23,762 nt of DNA from Flavobacteriales bacterium UBA1993 (lineage in GTDB: Bacteria; Bacteroidota; Bacteroidia; Flavobacteriales_G; Salibacteraceae), in assembly GCA_002336485.1 (NCBI GenBank), contig DDCZ01000090.1:58548-82309 (forward strand), read 5' to 3'. Made by a program: the position numbers and the translations under genes. This document shows, one piece after another, positions 1 to 7,453 of the stretch (the stretch's first letter is position 1; each line of letters starts with the position of its first letter). The notes below the pieces were generated by a model. It was not told where the DNA came from and did not search any database. It saw nothing but the letters and a program-made list of their open reading frames with translations.

Positions 1-1
1 C

Positions 2-1408
2 CCAAATGTTTCTTATTACATACCTGATCGATACGGTGAAGGCTATGGCGTTAGCCTGAAAGGGATTGATTTTGCTGAAGACAACGACGTTTCACTCATG
101 ATTGCGCTTGATTGTGGTATAAAGGCGGTAGATCAAGTAGACTATGCCGCGGGAAAGAACATCGACTTTATTATATGCGATCACCATTTGCCGGGTAAGA
201 GCATTCCGAAGGCAGTTGCCATTCTGAACCCACTTCAGTCTGATTGTACCTATCCGGACAAGTATCTTTCTGGGTGCGGGATCGGATTCAAGCTGGCTCA
301 AGCATTGACTCAAGCATGGGACTTGGATAAGCATGAACCGTATAAGTATTTAGACCTCGTTGCGATCGCAGCAGCGTGCGATATTGTTCCGTTGATTGGC
401 GAGAATCGAGTTTTATGTCATTTTGGAATCCAGCTGATCGAGGAGGCCATGCGTCCCGGACTCAAACTGCTCCTTGAAAATGCTGGGCGGTTGGTAGATG
501 GTAGATTAAAGAAGGACTTAACTATAGGAGATATTGTCTTTGCAATTGGCCCTAGAATAAACGCCGCGGGAAGGATGGAACATGGGCAATTGGCTGTGGA
601 GCTACTTACGTCCACGACAACGAAGGCCGCAGAAATTCCAGCGAGTAGGGTAAACGAAAACAACACAACGAGACGTGAAGTGGATAAGCAGATGTTGGAA
701 CAAGCACTTGCTATGGTGCAAGAATTAAACGAAAACACTGTGTCTACCGTCCTATTTGATCCAAATTGGCATAAGGGTGTGGTTGGTATAGTGGCGTCCC
801 GCGTGCAAGATGTGCGCTATAGACCTACGATAATTTTAACCGAGGCTGAAGGAATGGCTACAGGTTCGGCAAGGTCGGTTGAAGGTTTTGATGTGCACGC
901 CGCTATAGAGTCTTGTGCTGACCTCCTAGATACCTATGGTGGCCACAGAGCGGCGGCTGGGTTAACCATGAAGCTTGAGAATTTGGAGGAGTTTCGCGAC
1001 CGATTTGAGGCGGCCGTGGATGCGGTAATTGATCCTTCACAACTTATACCAAGTATACCAATCGATCTTGAATTGAAGCTTCATCAGATTAACATGCGCT
1101 TTTATAATAGCATGAATCGCATGGCGCCATTCGGCCCAGAAAATATGCGGCCGGTTTTTGTGAGTCATAATCTTAAGGATACTAAGCGTTCAAAGAAGGT
1201 GGGAGATGGATCACACCTTAAATTGGAGGTCTGTCAATCCGGCGTCGAGGCACAGTTAATTCGAGGAATTGCCTTTGGGCTTGGTCACATGCTGGACGAA
1301 ATCGAGGACAGGGAATTTAGCGCAGTTTATACCCTAGAAATAAACGAGTTCAATGGTGTGAAAAGCCTGGAACTAATGGTCCGAGATATCAAGGTTAGCG
1401 CTTCGTAA
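2..1408 (+). CDS. recJ: Single-stranded-DNA-specific 5'-3' exonuclease RecJ (5' partial)
   Basis: RecJ degrades single-stranded DNA 5' to 3' in recombination and mismatch or base-excision repair. The reading frame is open to the left edge; codons before the first ATG at 98 already encode RecJ-like sequence (YIPDRYGEGYG), so the real start lies outside the window. About 468 residues are visible, and judging from the usual family length about 100 N-terminal residues, including the first Asp motif, are missing. The DHH motif of the phosphoesterase domain is at 179-187 (IICDHHLPG), preceded by the ALDCG motif. A second conserved block, GPRINAAGRM, follows. The DHHA1 motif GGHRAAAG starts near 938. 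The remainder is the C-terminal OB-fold region. The stop overlaps the convergent gene at 1395 by 14 bases. Identification is secure. Confidence 0.95.
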   Translation, partial: PNVSYYIPDRYGEGYGVSLKGIDFAEDNDVSLMIALDCGIKAVDQVDYAAGKNIDFIICDHHLPGKSIPKAVAILNPLQSDCTYPDKYLSGCGIGFKLAQALTQAWDLDKHEPYKYLDLVAIAAACDIVPLIGENRVLCHFGIQLIEEAMRPGLKLLLENAGRLVDGRLKKDLTIGDIVFAIGPRINAAGRMEHGQLAVELLTSTTTKAAEIPASRVNENNTTRREVDKQMLEQALAMVQELNENTVSTVLFDPNWHKGVVGIVASRVQDVRYRPTIILTEAEGMATGSARSVEGFDVHAAIESCADLLDTYGGHRAAAGLTMKLENLEEFRDRFEAAVDAVIDPSQLIPSIPIDLELKLHQINMRFYNSMNRMAPFGPENMRPVFVSHNLKDTKRSKKVGDGSHLKLEVCQSGVEAQLIRGIAFGLGHMLDEIEDREFSAVYTLEINEFNGVKSLELMVRDIKVSAS

Positions 1409-2771
1409 GGCGATACGAAAGACCAATCTTAATGGCTGTGTTGTAATCGCTGATATCACCCGTATTGAAGACGGCGTTGTCTGTCGCATCAAAGATCCCA
1501 AAATGAAGTTCTGTACAAACATCCAGGCGTTCTTTTAGGGCCATTCTGTGATTTAATACAAATGCCGCGTCAATCCCTGCCATGCCGGTCTTCTCCGTGA
1601 TAATGGCGGATTTCGAAGTTTCCCCATTTATGGTTACATTTTCCTTTGCGACAATATTGATAAATGGATTTAATTCGAAACCACCGCCAACACTGTGTCG
1701 CAATCCAATTCTATAGCCCGTCCCGATTAGAACAGAAGCATAGTTTGCGGCAATAGGTGAAACCTCAATGAGGCTGCCTGGCTGCATTCCTGTAAAGTCA
1801 TGGTTTTTAGTGATGGAACTTCGATTCAAAAAGCCTGCTCCAAAATCTAAATACACGGACTGTCCTAGGTGATACTTGGCGAGAACGCGGGCATGGACAC
1901 CAAGTCCGGGCCCGAGACGTTCGACATTTAAATCGTGATATCCTCGGGCAATCAAAAGACCTCCTTCAGCGAATACCTGGAGCTTGTTTGGTGAGAGTTT
2001 TACCGGCTCGGGTGTAAGGCTTGGGCCAAGTTCAGAAAGCTCGGATGAATTCCTGTTAATGGACACAATGTCCATCATATCTAAATTGGATTTTAAGATC
2101 AAAGAGGCCATCTCCGTACTCATCATTTCTGAGTGATATTCTGCGGAGGCTTTTTCTCGCGAAGGAGACGCTTCTATATGGGCTATGTCTGCTGCTCTTG
2201 GCGTTGGATCTGGCTCAAGGTCTGGTTTTGGTGCTGCTACTGCGTGCATTTTAGGCTGCGTGGTAGCACCCATTATTGGCGCAGAATCGTCCGGTGTAGA
2301 TACATTCTCTAGATCGGAACCTGTTTTGAGATAGCTTGATTCAATTTTTGCTTGCGTACCTACTGTAATGTCAGGCTTGTCAGAGGATTCATGAGGTTGC
2401 TCAATCGGCCGTGCGTTTGGTGATGTAAGAGCCGCATTAACTGTGTTTCCCGTTACGAAGCTGGCGGCGTTTTTAGCAATCTCCATATCGGCTGGCACGC
2501 GGTCTTGACTCGCGGCAAAACCAAATTCGGTCGAAACAATTTCGTGCCCCGCTGTTCGAAGCGTCTGTTCTCCACCTATCCAGTACAACATTGCTGATGT
2601 GAAGATGAACAGGAATGGAATTCCGAACAAGAAGAGTTTCTTAAAAAACAACCATCGAAAATGGCTGTCAAGAAGCGCACTGGCACTTGCCCATGCCGAT
2701 GCGGAATACCCAACTTCCCGTCCAGCAAGTTTTGATTTAAATAGGTCGTCTATGTTGTTGATGTCACTCAT
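1395..2771 (-). CDS. Inner-membrane-anchored protein with C-terminal outer-membrane beta-barrel domain, partner of ECF sigma factor
   Basis: A 458-residue protein with a three-part layout. Residues 1-45 are a cytoplasmic segment (DDLFKSKLAGREV...) resembling the short N-terminus found in many Bacteroidota proteins encoded next to ECF sigma factors. Residues 46-65 are one hydrophobic segment (LFLFGIPFLFIF). Residues 66-263 are a low-complexity Ser/Thr/Pro/Glu-rich linker. Residues 264-458 are a Gly- and aromatic-rich region of alternating strands (FAEGGLLIARGY, VYLDFGAGF, SVLIGTGYRIG, IKIGLSYRL) typical of a small outer-membrane barrel. I chose the ATG at 2771 because it overlaps the sigma-factor stop as TAATG, implying translational coupling; an upstream ATG at 2855 would lie deep inside the sigma gene. 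Inferred role: anti-sigma or envelope sensor for the neighbouring sigma factor. No zinc-finger anti-sigma motif is seen, so this is context-based. Confidence 0.75.
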   Translation of the reverse strand: MSDINNIDDLFKSKLAGREVGYSASAWASASALLDSHFRWLFFKKLFLFGIPFLFIFTSAMLYWIGGEQTLRTAGHEIVSTEFGFAASQDRVPADMEIAKNAASFVTGNTVNAALTSPNARPIEQPHESSDKPDITVGTQAKIESSYLKTGSDLENVSTPDDSAPIMGATTQPKMHAVAAPKPDLEPDPTPRAADIAHIEASPSREKASAEYHSEMMSTEMASLILKSNLDMMDIVSINRNSSELSELGPSLTPEPVKLSPNKLQVFAEGGLLIARGYHDLNVERLGPGLGVHARVLAKYHLGQSVYLDFGAGFLNRSSITKNHDFTGMQPGSLIEVSPIAANYASVLIGTGYRIGLRHSVGGGFELNPFINIVAKENVTINGETSKSAIITEKTGMAGIDAAFVLNHRMALKERLDVCTELHFGIFDATDNAVFNTGDISDYNTAIKIGLSYRLTKR

Positions 2772-3340
2772 TAAAAAAGCATCACGCTCATCATTTTCTT
2801 CATTACACTTTTGATCATTGCTTGCAGCGATTTCCGTGCAAATGAGACATGCCATTTACTTGTTCCATCGCTCATTCCAAGCATTTCTCCAATTTCTTTA
2901 TGCGTATATCCTTCAATGGCATAGAGGTTAAAAACCTTTCTACTCATTGTTGGTAGCTTCTGTATCATCATCTCCAGCTCCTCTGCCTCTAATTCTTGTG
3001 CAGCTTGGTTGAAATCAACGGGCGGTGTTGCAGGTGCCTCTTGAAAATCAACGGTCTGCATGTTTTCGCGACGTTTTTTGTCTCGCCTGAATTCGTCGAT
3101 GATCGTGTTCACGGTAATTCGATTAACCCAGGATCCGAATGGGATGTCGTGATTATACCGATCAATATTCGATACGATTTTCATGAAAGCTAGGTTGACG
3201 AGGGCCTCTGCATCTTCCCTATTGGATGAATAACGAAGGCAAATAGCCATGATAAACCCAAAGATTTGACGGTAAAGCTCATTATGAGCCTTTCGGTCAT
3301 TCTTGCTGCACTTTTTGAGCAATTCGGGTTCTACATGCAT
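2771..3340 (-). CDS. ECF-type RNA polymerase sigma factor
   Basis: A 189-residue extracytoplasmic-function sigma factor. Region 2 is recognisable (REDAEALVNLAFMKI, then FGSWVNRITVNTIIDEFRR, the -10 recognition helix and core-binding part). Region 4 is a helix-turn-helix (YAIEGYTHKEIGEMLGM followed by SKWHVSFARKSLQ). Regions 1 and 3 are absent, as usual for the group. The ATG at 3340 gives the expected family length. The gene ends by overlapping the ATG of the membrane-anchored barrel protein by one base, so the two are very likely co-translated, and that protein is the obvious candidate regulator. Upstream lies a 140-bp gap to the nifU-like gene on the same strand; no perfect TAnnTTTG is seen there, only a one-mismatch GATCTTTG at 3401-3408. 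The target regulon cannot be read from the sequence. Confidence 0.9.
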   Translation of the reverse strand: MHVEPELLKKCSKNDRKAHNELYRQIFGFIMAICLRYSSNREDAEALVNLAFMKIVSNIDRYNHDIPFGSWVNRITVNTIIDEFRRDKKRRENMQTVDFQEAPATPPVDFNQAAQELEAEELEMMIQKLPTMSRKVFNLYAIEGYTHKEIGEMLGMSDGTSKWHVSFARKSLQAMIKSVMKKMMSVMLF

Positions 3341-3481
3341 ACACTAAATACGCAGAAATCGAAAGCTGCGTTGCCTTTTTCACTAATTGATACGCAATTT
3401 CAAAGATCAAAACACACCCACAGGGCGCGTTAAAGCCGAATCACGTATTTGTTTTAGAAAGGGTTGGGTACGTAAAGAAAC

Positions 3482-3748
3482 TTATACGTTTAATGTGAAA
3501 TTCACCGGCTCTACCCGCGCAATTTCAGGGACGAGACGCATAATTGCGTCCTCCACGCCATTTTTAAATGTCATATCGTTCATAGAACATGAACTGCACG
3601 CACCTACAAATTGAATTTTCAAGACTTTTTCGGCCGTAATATCAACAATCTCCAGATCGCCCCCGTCCTCATGAAGAAACGGACGCAGTTCGTCCAGGGC
3701 GCTGACCACCTTCAAAAACAATGCTTCTTTCCCAGCGTCTTCTTGCAT
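3482..3748 (-). CDS. NifU-like C-terminal domain iron-sulfur scaffold/carrier protein
   Basis: A small protein of 88 residues consisting only of the NifU C-terminal (Nfu) domain, which binds a [4Fe-4S] cluster through a Cys-X2-Cys motif, usually as a dimer, and hands it to client enzymes. The motif is C51-S-S-C54 within FVGACSSCSMNDMTF, and the preceding LRPFLHEDGGDLE block is diagnostic. Start: the ATG at 3748 is preferred to an in-frame TTG two codons upstream (3754). It lies 18 bases after the mrp stop on the same strand, so both are probably one transcript; this agrees with the known role of Mrp/ApbC proteins in Fe-S cluster delivery. Confidence 0.9.
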   Translation of the reverse strand: MQEDAGKEALFLKVVSALDELRPFLHEDGGDLEIVDITAEKVLKIQFVGACSSCSMNDMTFKNGVEDAIMRLVPEIARVEPVNFTLNV

Positions 3749-3766
3749 GCTCAAATGTATAAACGG

Positions 3767-4828
3767 TTAGGCATTATCTAGTGATTTCAGGACATTATCG
3801 ATAACTCCGTCAAAAGCAGCAGCCTGTAGGGTGTCTGTCTGCAAGATTGCTGGCCTACCAACGTCTCCTGCTTCTCGAATACTCTGAACCAGCGGAACCT
3901 GCCCCAGTAGAGGCACGTTTAATTCTTCGGCAAGCAGTTTTGCGCCCTCTTTTCCAAAAATGAAATATTTGTTTTCAGGAAGTTCGGCTGGTGTAAACCA
4001 ACTCATGTTTTCAACGATTCCTAAAACAGGGATTTTAATATTGTCTAGTTGAAACATACCAACACCTTTTCTGGCGTCAGCTAGAGCTACAGCTTGCGGT
4101 GTGCTCACGATGACTACTCCATCCAACGGAATTTGTTGTACCAGCTGAAGGTGAATGTCCCCCGTACCAGGTGGCAAGTCGATCAACATAAAGTCGAGCT
4201 CTCCCCAATGAACATCGGTAAACATTTGAGACAAAGCCTTGCTGGCCATTGGTCCGCGCCAAACAATCGCCTGATTGGCCTCTGCGAAGAACCCAATGCT
4301 TAGGATTTTCACCCCATAATTCTCAACAGGGACGATCTTGTTTTTCTCTTCATCACCTGCTAGGCTTGGTTTTTCATCGAATACATCAAACATGATCGGC
4401 ATTGATGGGCCATAAATATCAGCGTCGACAAGCCCTACTTTATAACCGCGCTTTGCTAGTCCAGCTGCCAGGTTAGCGGTAACGGTGCTTTTTCCAACAC
4501 CTCCTTTTCCAGAGGCGATGGCAATAATTTTTTTCACATTAGGAAGTACTTTTCGTTGTTCCACTGGCCGATCGGCGCTCTTAGGAAGGGCTTCAACTTC
4601 AGCTAGGATGGCTACATCATCGCCGTGGAACCTGCGCACTTGGTGTATGCAGGCTTCCTCTAAACGCTTGCGGTAATGCAGGGCCGGGTTAGAGGATCGC
4701 ACTAGAAACGAAACCGTATTTCCCTCGACTTTCACGTTTGAAACGAGCCCGAGTGTGACGATATCCTTTTTCAATTCAGGTTCGGTCACGAAGGCGAGGG
4801 CCTTTAATATACTTTCTGGTGTCATCAT
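3767..4828 (-). CDS. mrp: Mrp/ApbC-family P-loop ATPase, Fe-S cluster carrier
   Basis: A 353-residue protein of the Mrp/NBP35 family, P-loop NTPases that bind and transfer Fe-S clusters. Residues about 5-85 form a MIP18/DUF59-type domain. The ATPase follows, with a deviant Walker A, GKGGVGKST, at 107-115, the motif DADIYGPSMP, and a Walker B-like DLPPGTGD. The Cys-X2-Cys pair that many Mrp proteins carry after the ENMS motif is absent here (ENMSWFTPAELPEN), as in other Bacteroidota members I recall. The start is one of two adjacent ATGs; the first overlaps the thioesterase stop as TAATGATG, indicating coupling. The downstream partner is the NifU-like carrier, so together they look like a cluster-delivery module. 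Confidence 0.93.
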   Translation of the reverse strand: MMTPESILKALAFVTEPELKKDIVTLGLVSNVKVEGNTVSFLVRSSNPALHYRKRLEEACIHQVRRFHGDDVAILAEVEALPKSADRPVEQRKVLPNVKKIIAIASGKGGVGKSTVTANLAAGLAKRGYKVGLVDADIYGPSMPIMFDVFDEKPSLAGDEEKNKIVPVENYGVKILSIGFFAEANQAIVWRGPMASKALSQMFTDVHWGELDFMLIDLPPGTGDIHLQLVQQIPLDGVVIVSTPQAVALADARKGVGMFQLDNIKIPVLGIVENMSWFTPAELPENKYFIFGKEGAKLLAEELNVPLLGQVPLVQSIREAGDVGRPAILQTDTLQAAAFDGVIDNVLKSLDNA

Positions 4829-5346
4829 TAACTTAGGTCTTCGAAAATTGCTTTTAATTCGGTCGCATCATCTGGCTTCATTCGTCCAGCCAGAATCAAG
4901 CTTAATTGCCGTCTCCTCAAGGCGGCGTTGTATCGTTGTATCTCCTCCTCGGTTTCAGGAATTAACTCGGGTACTTCGATGGCATGGCCAATTTGGTCAA
5001 CGGCTACAAATGTGAAAATTGCTTCATTGCATTTCGATTTTTTTGCCGTTTTGTGGTCCTCTACCCAAACGTCAATAAAAACTTCCATGCTGGACCCAAA
5101 GGCGCGCGACACCTTGGCCTCTAAAGTCACGAAGTCTCCAAGGTGAATAGGTTGGTTGAATGAAATGTTATTTACCGAGGCAGTGACCACCACGCGAGTG
5201 CAGTGACGATGCGCAGAGACCGCCGCGATCACGTCCATCCAGTACATGAGTCTGCCACCCATGAGGTTGCCCAAAGTGTTGGTGTCGTCAGGCAATACAA
5301 TATGCGTGGCTATTCCAATTGATTCCTGCGGTCTTTTTCCTTCCAT
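4828..5346 (-). CDS. Acyl-CoA thioesterase, hotdog fold (YciA/BFIT type)
   Basis: Hydrolyses acyl-CoA to free fatty acid and CoA; substrate chain length cannot be told from sequence. The 172-residue protein has one hotdog domain with the family signature NTLGNLMGGRLMYWMD, where the Asp and neighbouring residues form the active-site helix, then the strand motifs VVTASVNNISFNQPIHLGDFVTL and EAIFTFVAVD. The extension after about residue 125 is a charged helix. I chose the ATG at 5346 over an in-frame ATG at 5385 because a perfect -7 promoter element (TACCTTTG, 5369-5362) lies between them, and the sequence resembles the family only from MEGKRP onward. The stop overlaps the mrp start by one base, so this is the first gene of the thioesterase-mrp-nifU operon. 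It diverges from hemJ. Confidence 0.88.
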   Translation of the reverse strand: MEGKRPQESIGIATHIVLPDDTNTLGNLMGGRLMYWMDVIAAVSAHRHCTRVVVTASVNNISFNQPIHLGDFVTLEAKVSRAFGSSMEVFIDVWVEDHKTAKKSKCNEAIFTFVAVDQIGHAIEVPELIPETEEEIQRYNAALRRRQLSLILAGRMKPDDATELKAIFEDLS

Positions 5347-5361
5347 CTCTAATCTTTGTTG

Positions 5362-5369
5362 CAAAGGTA
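5362..5369 (-). promoter_or_regulatory. -7 promoter element for the thioesterase-mrp-nifU operon
   Basis: TACCTTTG on the minus strand is a perfect match to the Bacteroidota -7 consensus TAnnTTTG. No TTG is found at the usual -33 distance. It predicts a leader of about 12 bases before the ATG at 5346. Confidence 0.6.
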
Positions 5370-5389
5370 GAATCCTCCCTTGCATGTCT

Positions 5390-5397
5390 TACCTTCG
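5390..5397 (+). promoter_or_regulatory. Candidate -7 promoter element for hemJ
   Basis: TACCTTCG differs from TAnnTTTG at one position. It ends five bases before the hemJ ATG, so transcription would start almost at the start codon. It faces away from the thioesterase element 20 bases to the left, with which it forms a near-perfect inverted repeat. Confidence 0.4.
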
Positions 5398-5402
5398 GAT
5401 CG

Positions 5403-5936
5403 ATGGAATTATTGTACGTCAAAGCGCTGCATATCATATTCGTGGTTTCATGGTTCGCCGGCCTGTTTTACATCGTCAGGCTCTTCATTTATCACACTGA
5501 AGCGGAGTCTAAAACCGAGTTAGAAAAGAAGGCATTACAGACACAATTTATTATAATGGAGCGGCGGCTGTGGACAATCATCACTTGGCCTGCGGGCATT
5601 CTGGCCACTATATTCGGTTATTATCTTGTGTATCGATTAAATAGATGGAACATTCCATGGATGATGTTAAAAATGGGAATGACCACCGCACTTTGGGGAT
5701 ATCATTTGATCAATCACATGCTCTATAAAAGGTTACAGAAAAATGAAATTAGCTGGACCTCGGGTCAATTGAGGATGTGGAACGAACTAGCCGCGCTCTT
5801 TTTGGTGTCGATAGTCTTCATTGTAATTCTAAAAAGCAGCCTTAATTGGATCTATGGATCGATTGGCTTTTTTGCCGTTGGTCTGCTACTCATGATCTTG
5901 ATTCGGATGTATAAGCGACTTAGAAAAGGGAATTAA
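5403..5936 (+). CDS. hemJ: Protoporphyrinogen IX oxidase HemJ (CopD-like membrane protein)
   Basis: HemJ is the membrane-bound, oxygen-independent type of protoporphyrinogen IX oxidase, catalysing the penultimate step of haem synthesis. The 177-residue protein has about four or five hydrophobic segments (roughly residues 8-28, 57-77, 92-106, 127-146 and 150-170). The family's conserved His in the first helix is H10 (YVKALHIIFVVSWFAGLFY), and the conserved Lys before the third helix is K90 (MLKMGMTTALWGYH). The ATG at 5403 is preferred to an upstream in-frame ATG at 5319 because family similarity begins at MELLYVK and the longer frame would run through the divergent thioesterase gene. The nearest relatives share the fold with CopD copper-resistance proteins, but length and motifs favour HemJ. 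Another haem gene, hemB, is encoded later in the window. Confidence 0.88.
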   Translation: MELLYVKALHIIFVVSWFAGLFYIVRLFIYHTEAESKTELEKKALQTQFIIMERRLWTIITWPAGILATIFGYYLVYRLNRWNIPWMMLKMGMTTALWGYHLINHMLYKRLQKNEISWTSGQLRMWNELAALFLVSIVFIVILKSSLNWIYGSIGFFAVGLLLMILIRMYKRLRKGN

Positions 5937-5942
5937 AATACG

Positions 5943-5969
5943 TTGACATTAAGTGTTGGTGTATTTTTG
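5943..5969 (+). promoter_or_regulatory. Promoter of the marR-type gene
   Basis: TTG at 5943-5945 and a perfect -7 element TATTTTTG at 5962-5969, separated by 16 bases, slightly shorter than the usual 17-23. The predicted leader before the ATG at 5984 is about 11 bases. Confidence 0.6.
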
Positions 5970-5983
5970 TACGAAACAATCGT

Positions 5984-6436
5984 ATGGCGAGCATTTCAGA
6001 GGAGATCAAGCAAAAAGAATTTAAGTCGGCATATAATAAGCTTCTGGTGAACATCCTGTTTACCAACAGTTGGTTGAACGGCCAACACAACAAGCTTTTC
6101 AAACAACACGGTCTTACAACACAGCAATTCAATGTGCTCCGAATCTTGCGTGGTCAATACCCAAAGGCTGCCTCTGTTAACCTGTTGAAGGATCGGATGA
6201 TTGACAAAATGAGCAACGTATCTCGCATCATAGATAAGCTGAAAGCCAAGGATTTAGTTTCAAGAAAGCTATGCAAGCAAGACAGACGTCAAGTTGATGT
6301 GAAAATCACCCAAAAGGGGCTGGATTTATTGACAATTCTGGATGAAAGCTTGAATGAATGGGAGGGTTCTCTGACCGGGATTACGACTCAAGAGGCGGAG
6401 CTGGCAAGTGAGATACTAGATCGCTGGCGCGAATGA
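5984..6436 (+). CDS. MarR-family transcriptional regulator
   Basis: A 150-residue winged-helix repressor or activator of the MarR type. The HTH core is GLTTQQFNVLRILRGQYPKA followed by the recognition helix MIDKMSNVSRIIDKL, and the wing contains the diagnostic DRRQVDVKITQKGLDLL. N- and C-terminal helices for dimerisation flank the core. The gene has its own well-formed promoter 15 bases upstream and is 47 bases after hemJ. The ligand and targets are not evident; no obvious transporter or detoxification gene is adjacent, so it may act on distant genes. A 156-bp gap with several palindromes separates it from rpoD. Confidence 0.9.
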   Translation: MASISEEIKQKEFKSAYNKLLVNILFTNSWLNGQHNKLFKQHGLTTQQFNVLRILRGQYPKAASVNLLKDRMIDKMSNVSRIIDKLKAKDLVSRKLCKQDRRQVDVKITQKGLDLLTILDESLNEWEGSLTGITTQEAELASEILDRWRE

Positions 6437-6525
6437 CTCCCTCGGTTGTGGAAACTTAGGGATCGGAATTAATTTAGATTAATGGCTAAGAATATCCGAT
6501 CAAATCAAAAGTTTTGAAGTCAAAG

Positions 6526-6554
6526 TTGTTGATATTTAAATATTTGCTACTTTG
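6526..6554 (+). promoter_or_regulatory. Possible rpoD promoter
   Basis: TTG at 6526-6528 or 6529-6531 is followed after 19 or 16 bases by TACTTTG (6548-6554), a one-base-shorter version of TAnnTTTG. A 12-bp palindrome ATATTTAAATAT (6532-6543) lies in the spacer. The predicted leader is about 35 bases. Confidence 0.4.
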
Positions 6555-6592
6555 ACCCTCCTTTTGCTAACCTAAATAACCCTACGAATCCT

Positions 6593-7453
6593 ATGCGTCA
6601 GCTTAAAATCACGAAGCAACTTACCAACCGTGATAGCAAGTCCATCGACAAATACCTCAGTGATGTTTCTAAAGAAGAAATGATCAATGCCGAAGAAGAG
6701 GTAAGACTTGCTGTAAGAATTAAACAAGGGGATGAGGCCGCCCTTAATAAAATGGTCAGCGCGAACTTAAGGTTCGTAATCTCCGTCTCGAAGCAATATC
6801 AGGGACACGGACTAACATTAGAAGATCTCATTGCCGAAGGCAACATTGGGTTGATCATTGCCGCGAAACGGTTTGATGAAACCAAGGGATTTAAGTTTAT
6901 CTCCTATGCTGTTTGGTGGATTAGACAGAGTATCATGCAAGCCATTGCCGAGAACTCTAGAGTGGTTAGGCTGCCATTAAATAAAGTGAGTGCCATTCAA
7001 AAAGTGGCGCAAGCATTTTCAAAGCTAGAGCAGCAGTTTGAACGACCTCCGTCGAATGATGAGATTGGAGAGTTGCTAGAGGCGAATGCTGAAAGCGTTG
7101 GGGATCTTTTCGTTTACGCACAGAAGCAGGTTTCTGTTGATGCGCCATTGATGGAAGGTGAAGACAACAGCCTGTTGCACGTTATGCCTAATGGTGAATC
7201 ACACGTGCCAACATCAGAGTTAATGAATGAATCGCTTCGCCGTGATATTGAGCGAGTTCTGATTCATCTGAAAGAGCGAGAGGCGGATGTGTTGAGACTT
7301 TCTTTTGGATTAAACGGAATGCCGCCAATGACATTAGAGGAGATAGCAAACAACTTAGGATTAACGCGAGAGCGAATAAGACAAATCAGAGAAAAAGGAT
7401 TGAGGAGCTTGCGCAAAAAAGCAAATAGTCACTTATTGAAGAACTATTTGTAG
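6593..7453 (+). CDS. rpoD: Primary RNA polymerase sigma factor RpoD/SigA (Bacteroidota short type)
   Basis: The main vegetative sigma factor, directing RNA polymerase to housekeeping promoters. The 286-residue protein begins MRQLKITKQLTNRDSKSIDKYL, the hallmark of the Bacteroidota primary sigma, which lacks region 1.1. Region 2 includes LRFVISVSKQYQGHGLTLED and the -7 recognition helix FKFISYAVWWIRQSIMQAIAE. Region 3 carries RLPLNKVSAIQKV. Region 4 ends with MTLEEIANNLGLTRERIRQI. It differs from typical family members at several otherwise conserved points (for example NIGLIIAAKRF instead of NLGLIKAAQRF), so a second primary-like copy elsewhere cannot be excluded. The stop overlaps the convergent SPOR gene by 10 bases, and a strong terminator follows 33 bases downstream inside that gene. 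Confidence 0.93.
   Translation: MRQLKITKQLTNRDSKSIDKYLSDVSKEEMINAEEEVRLAVRIKQGDEAALNKMVSANLRFVISVSKQYQGHGLTLEDLIAEGNIGLIIAAKRFDETKGFKFISYAVWWIRQSIMQAIAENSRVVRLPLNKVSAIQKVAQAFSKLEQQFERPPSNDEIGELLEANAESVGDLFVYAQKQVSVDAPLMEGEDNSLLHVMPNGESHVPTSELMNESLRRDIERVLIHLKEREADVLRLSFGLNGMPPMTLEEIANNLGLTRERIRQIREKGLRSLRKKANSHLLKNYL

Noticed and set aside
2772..2855. N-terminal extension of the barrel protein to an ATG at 2855
   Set aside because: It would overlap the sigma gene by 84 bases and lacks the family-like start; the TAATG junction at 2771 is a better start.
3348..3401. ATACGCA direct repeat (3348 and 3390) before the ECF sigma gene as an autoregulatory site
   Set aside because: Seven bases repeated twice in an AT-rich gap is not enough; spacing and position match no known ECF promoter pattern that I can verify.
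5319..5402. Longer hemJ reading frame beginning at 5319
   Set aside because: The extra 28 residues overlap the divergent thioesterase gene and its promoter and do not resemble HemJ.
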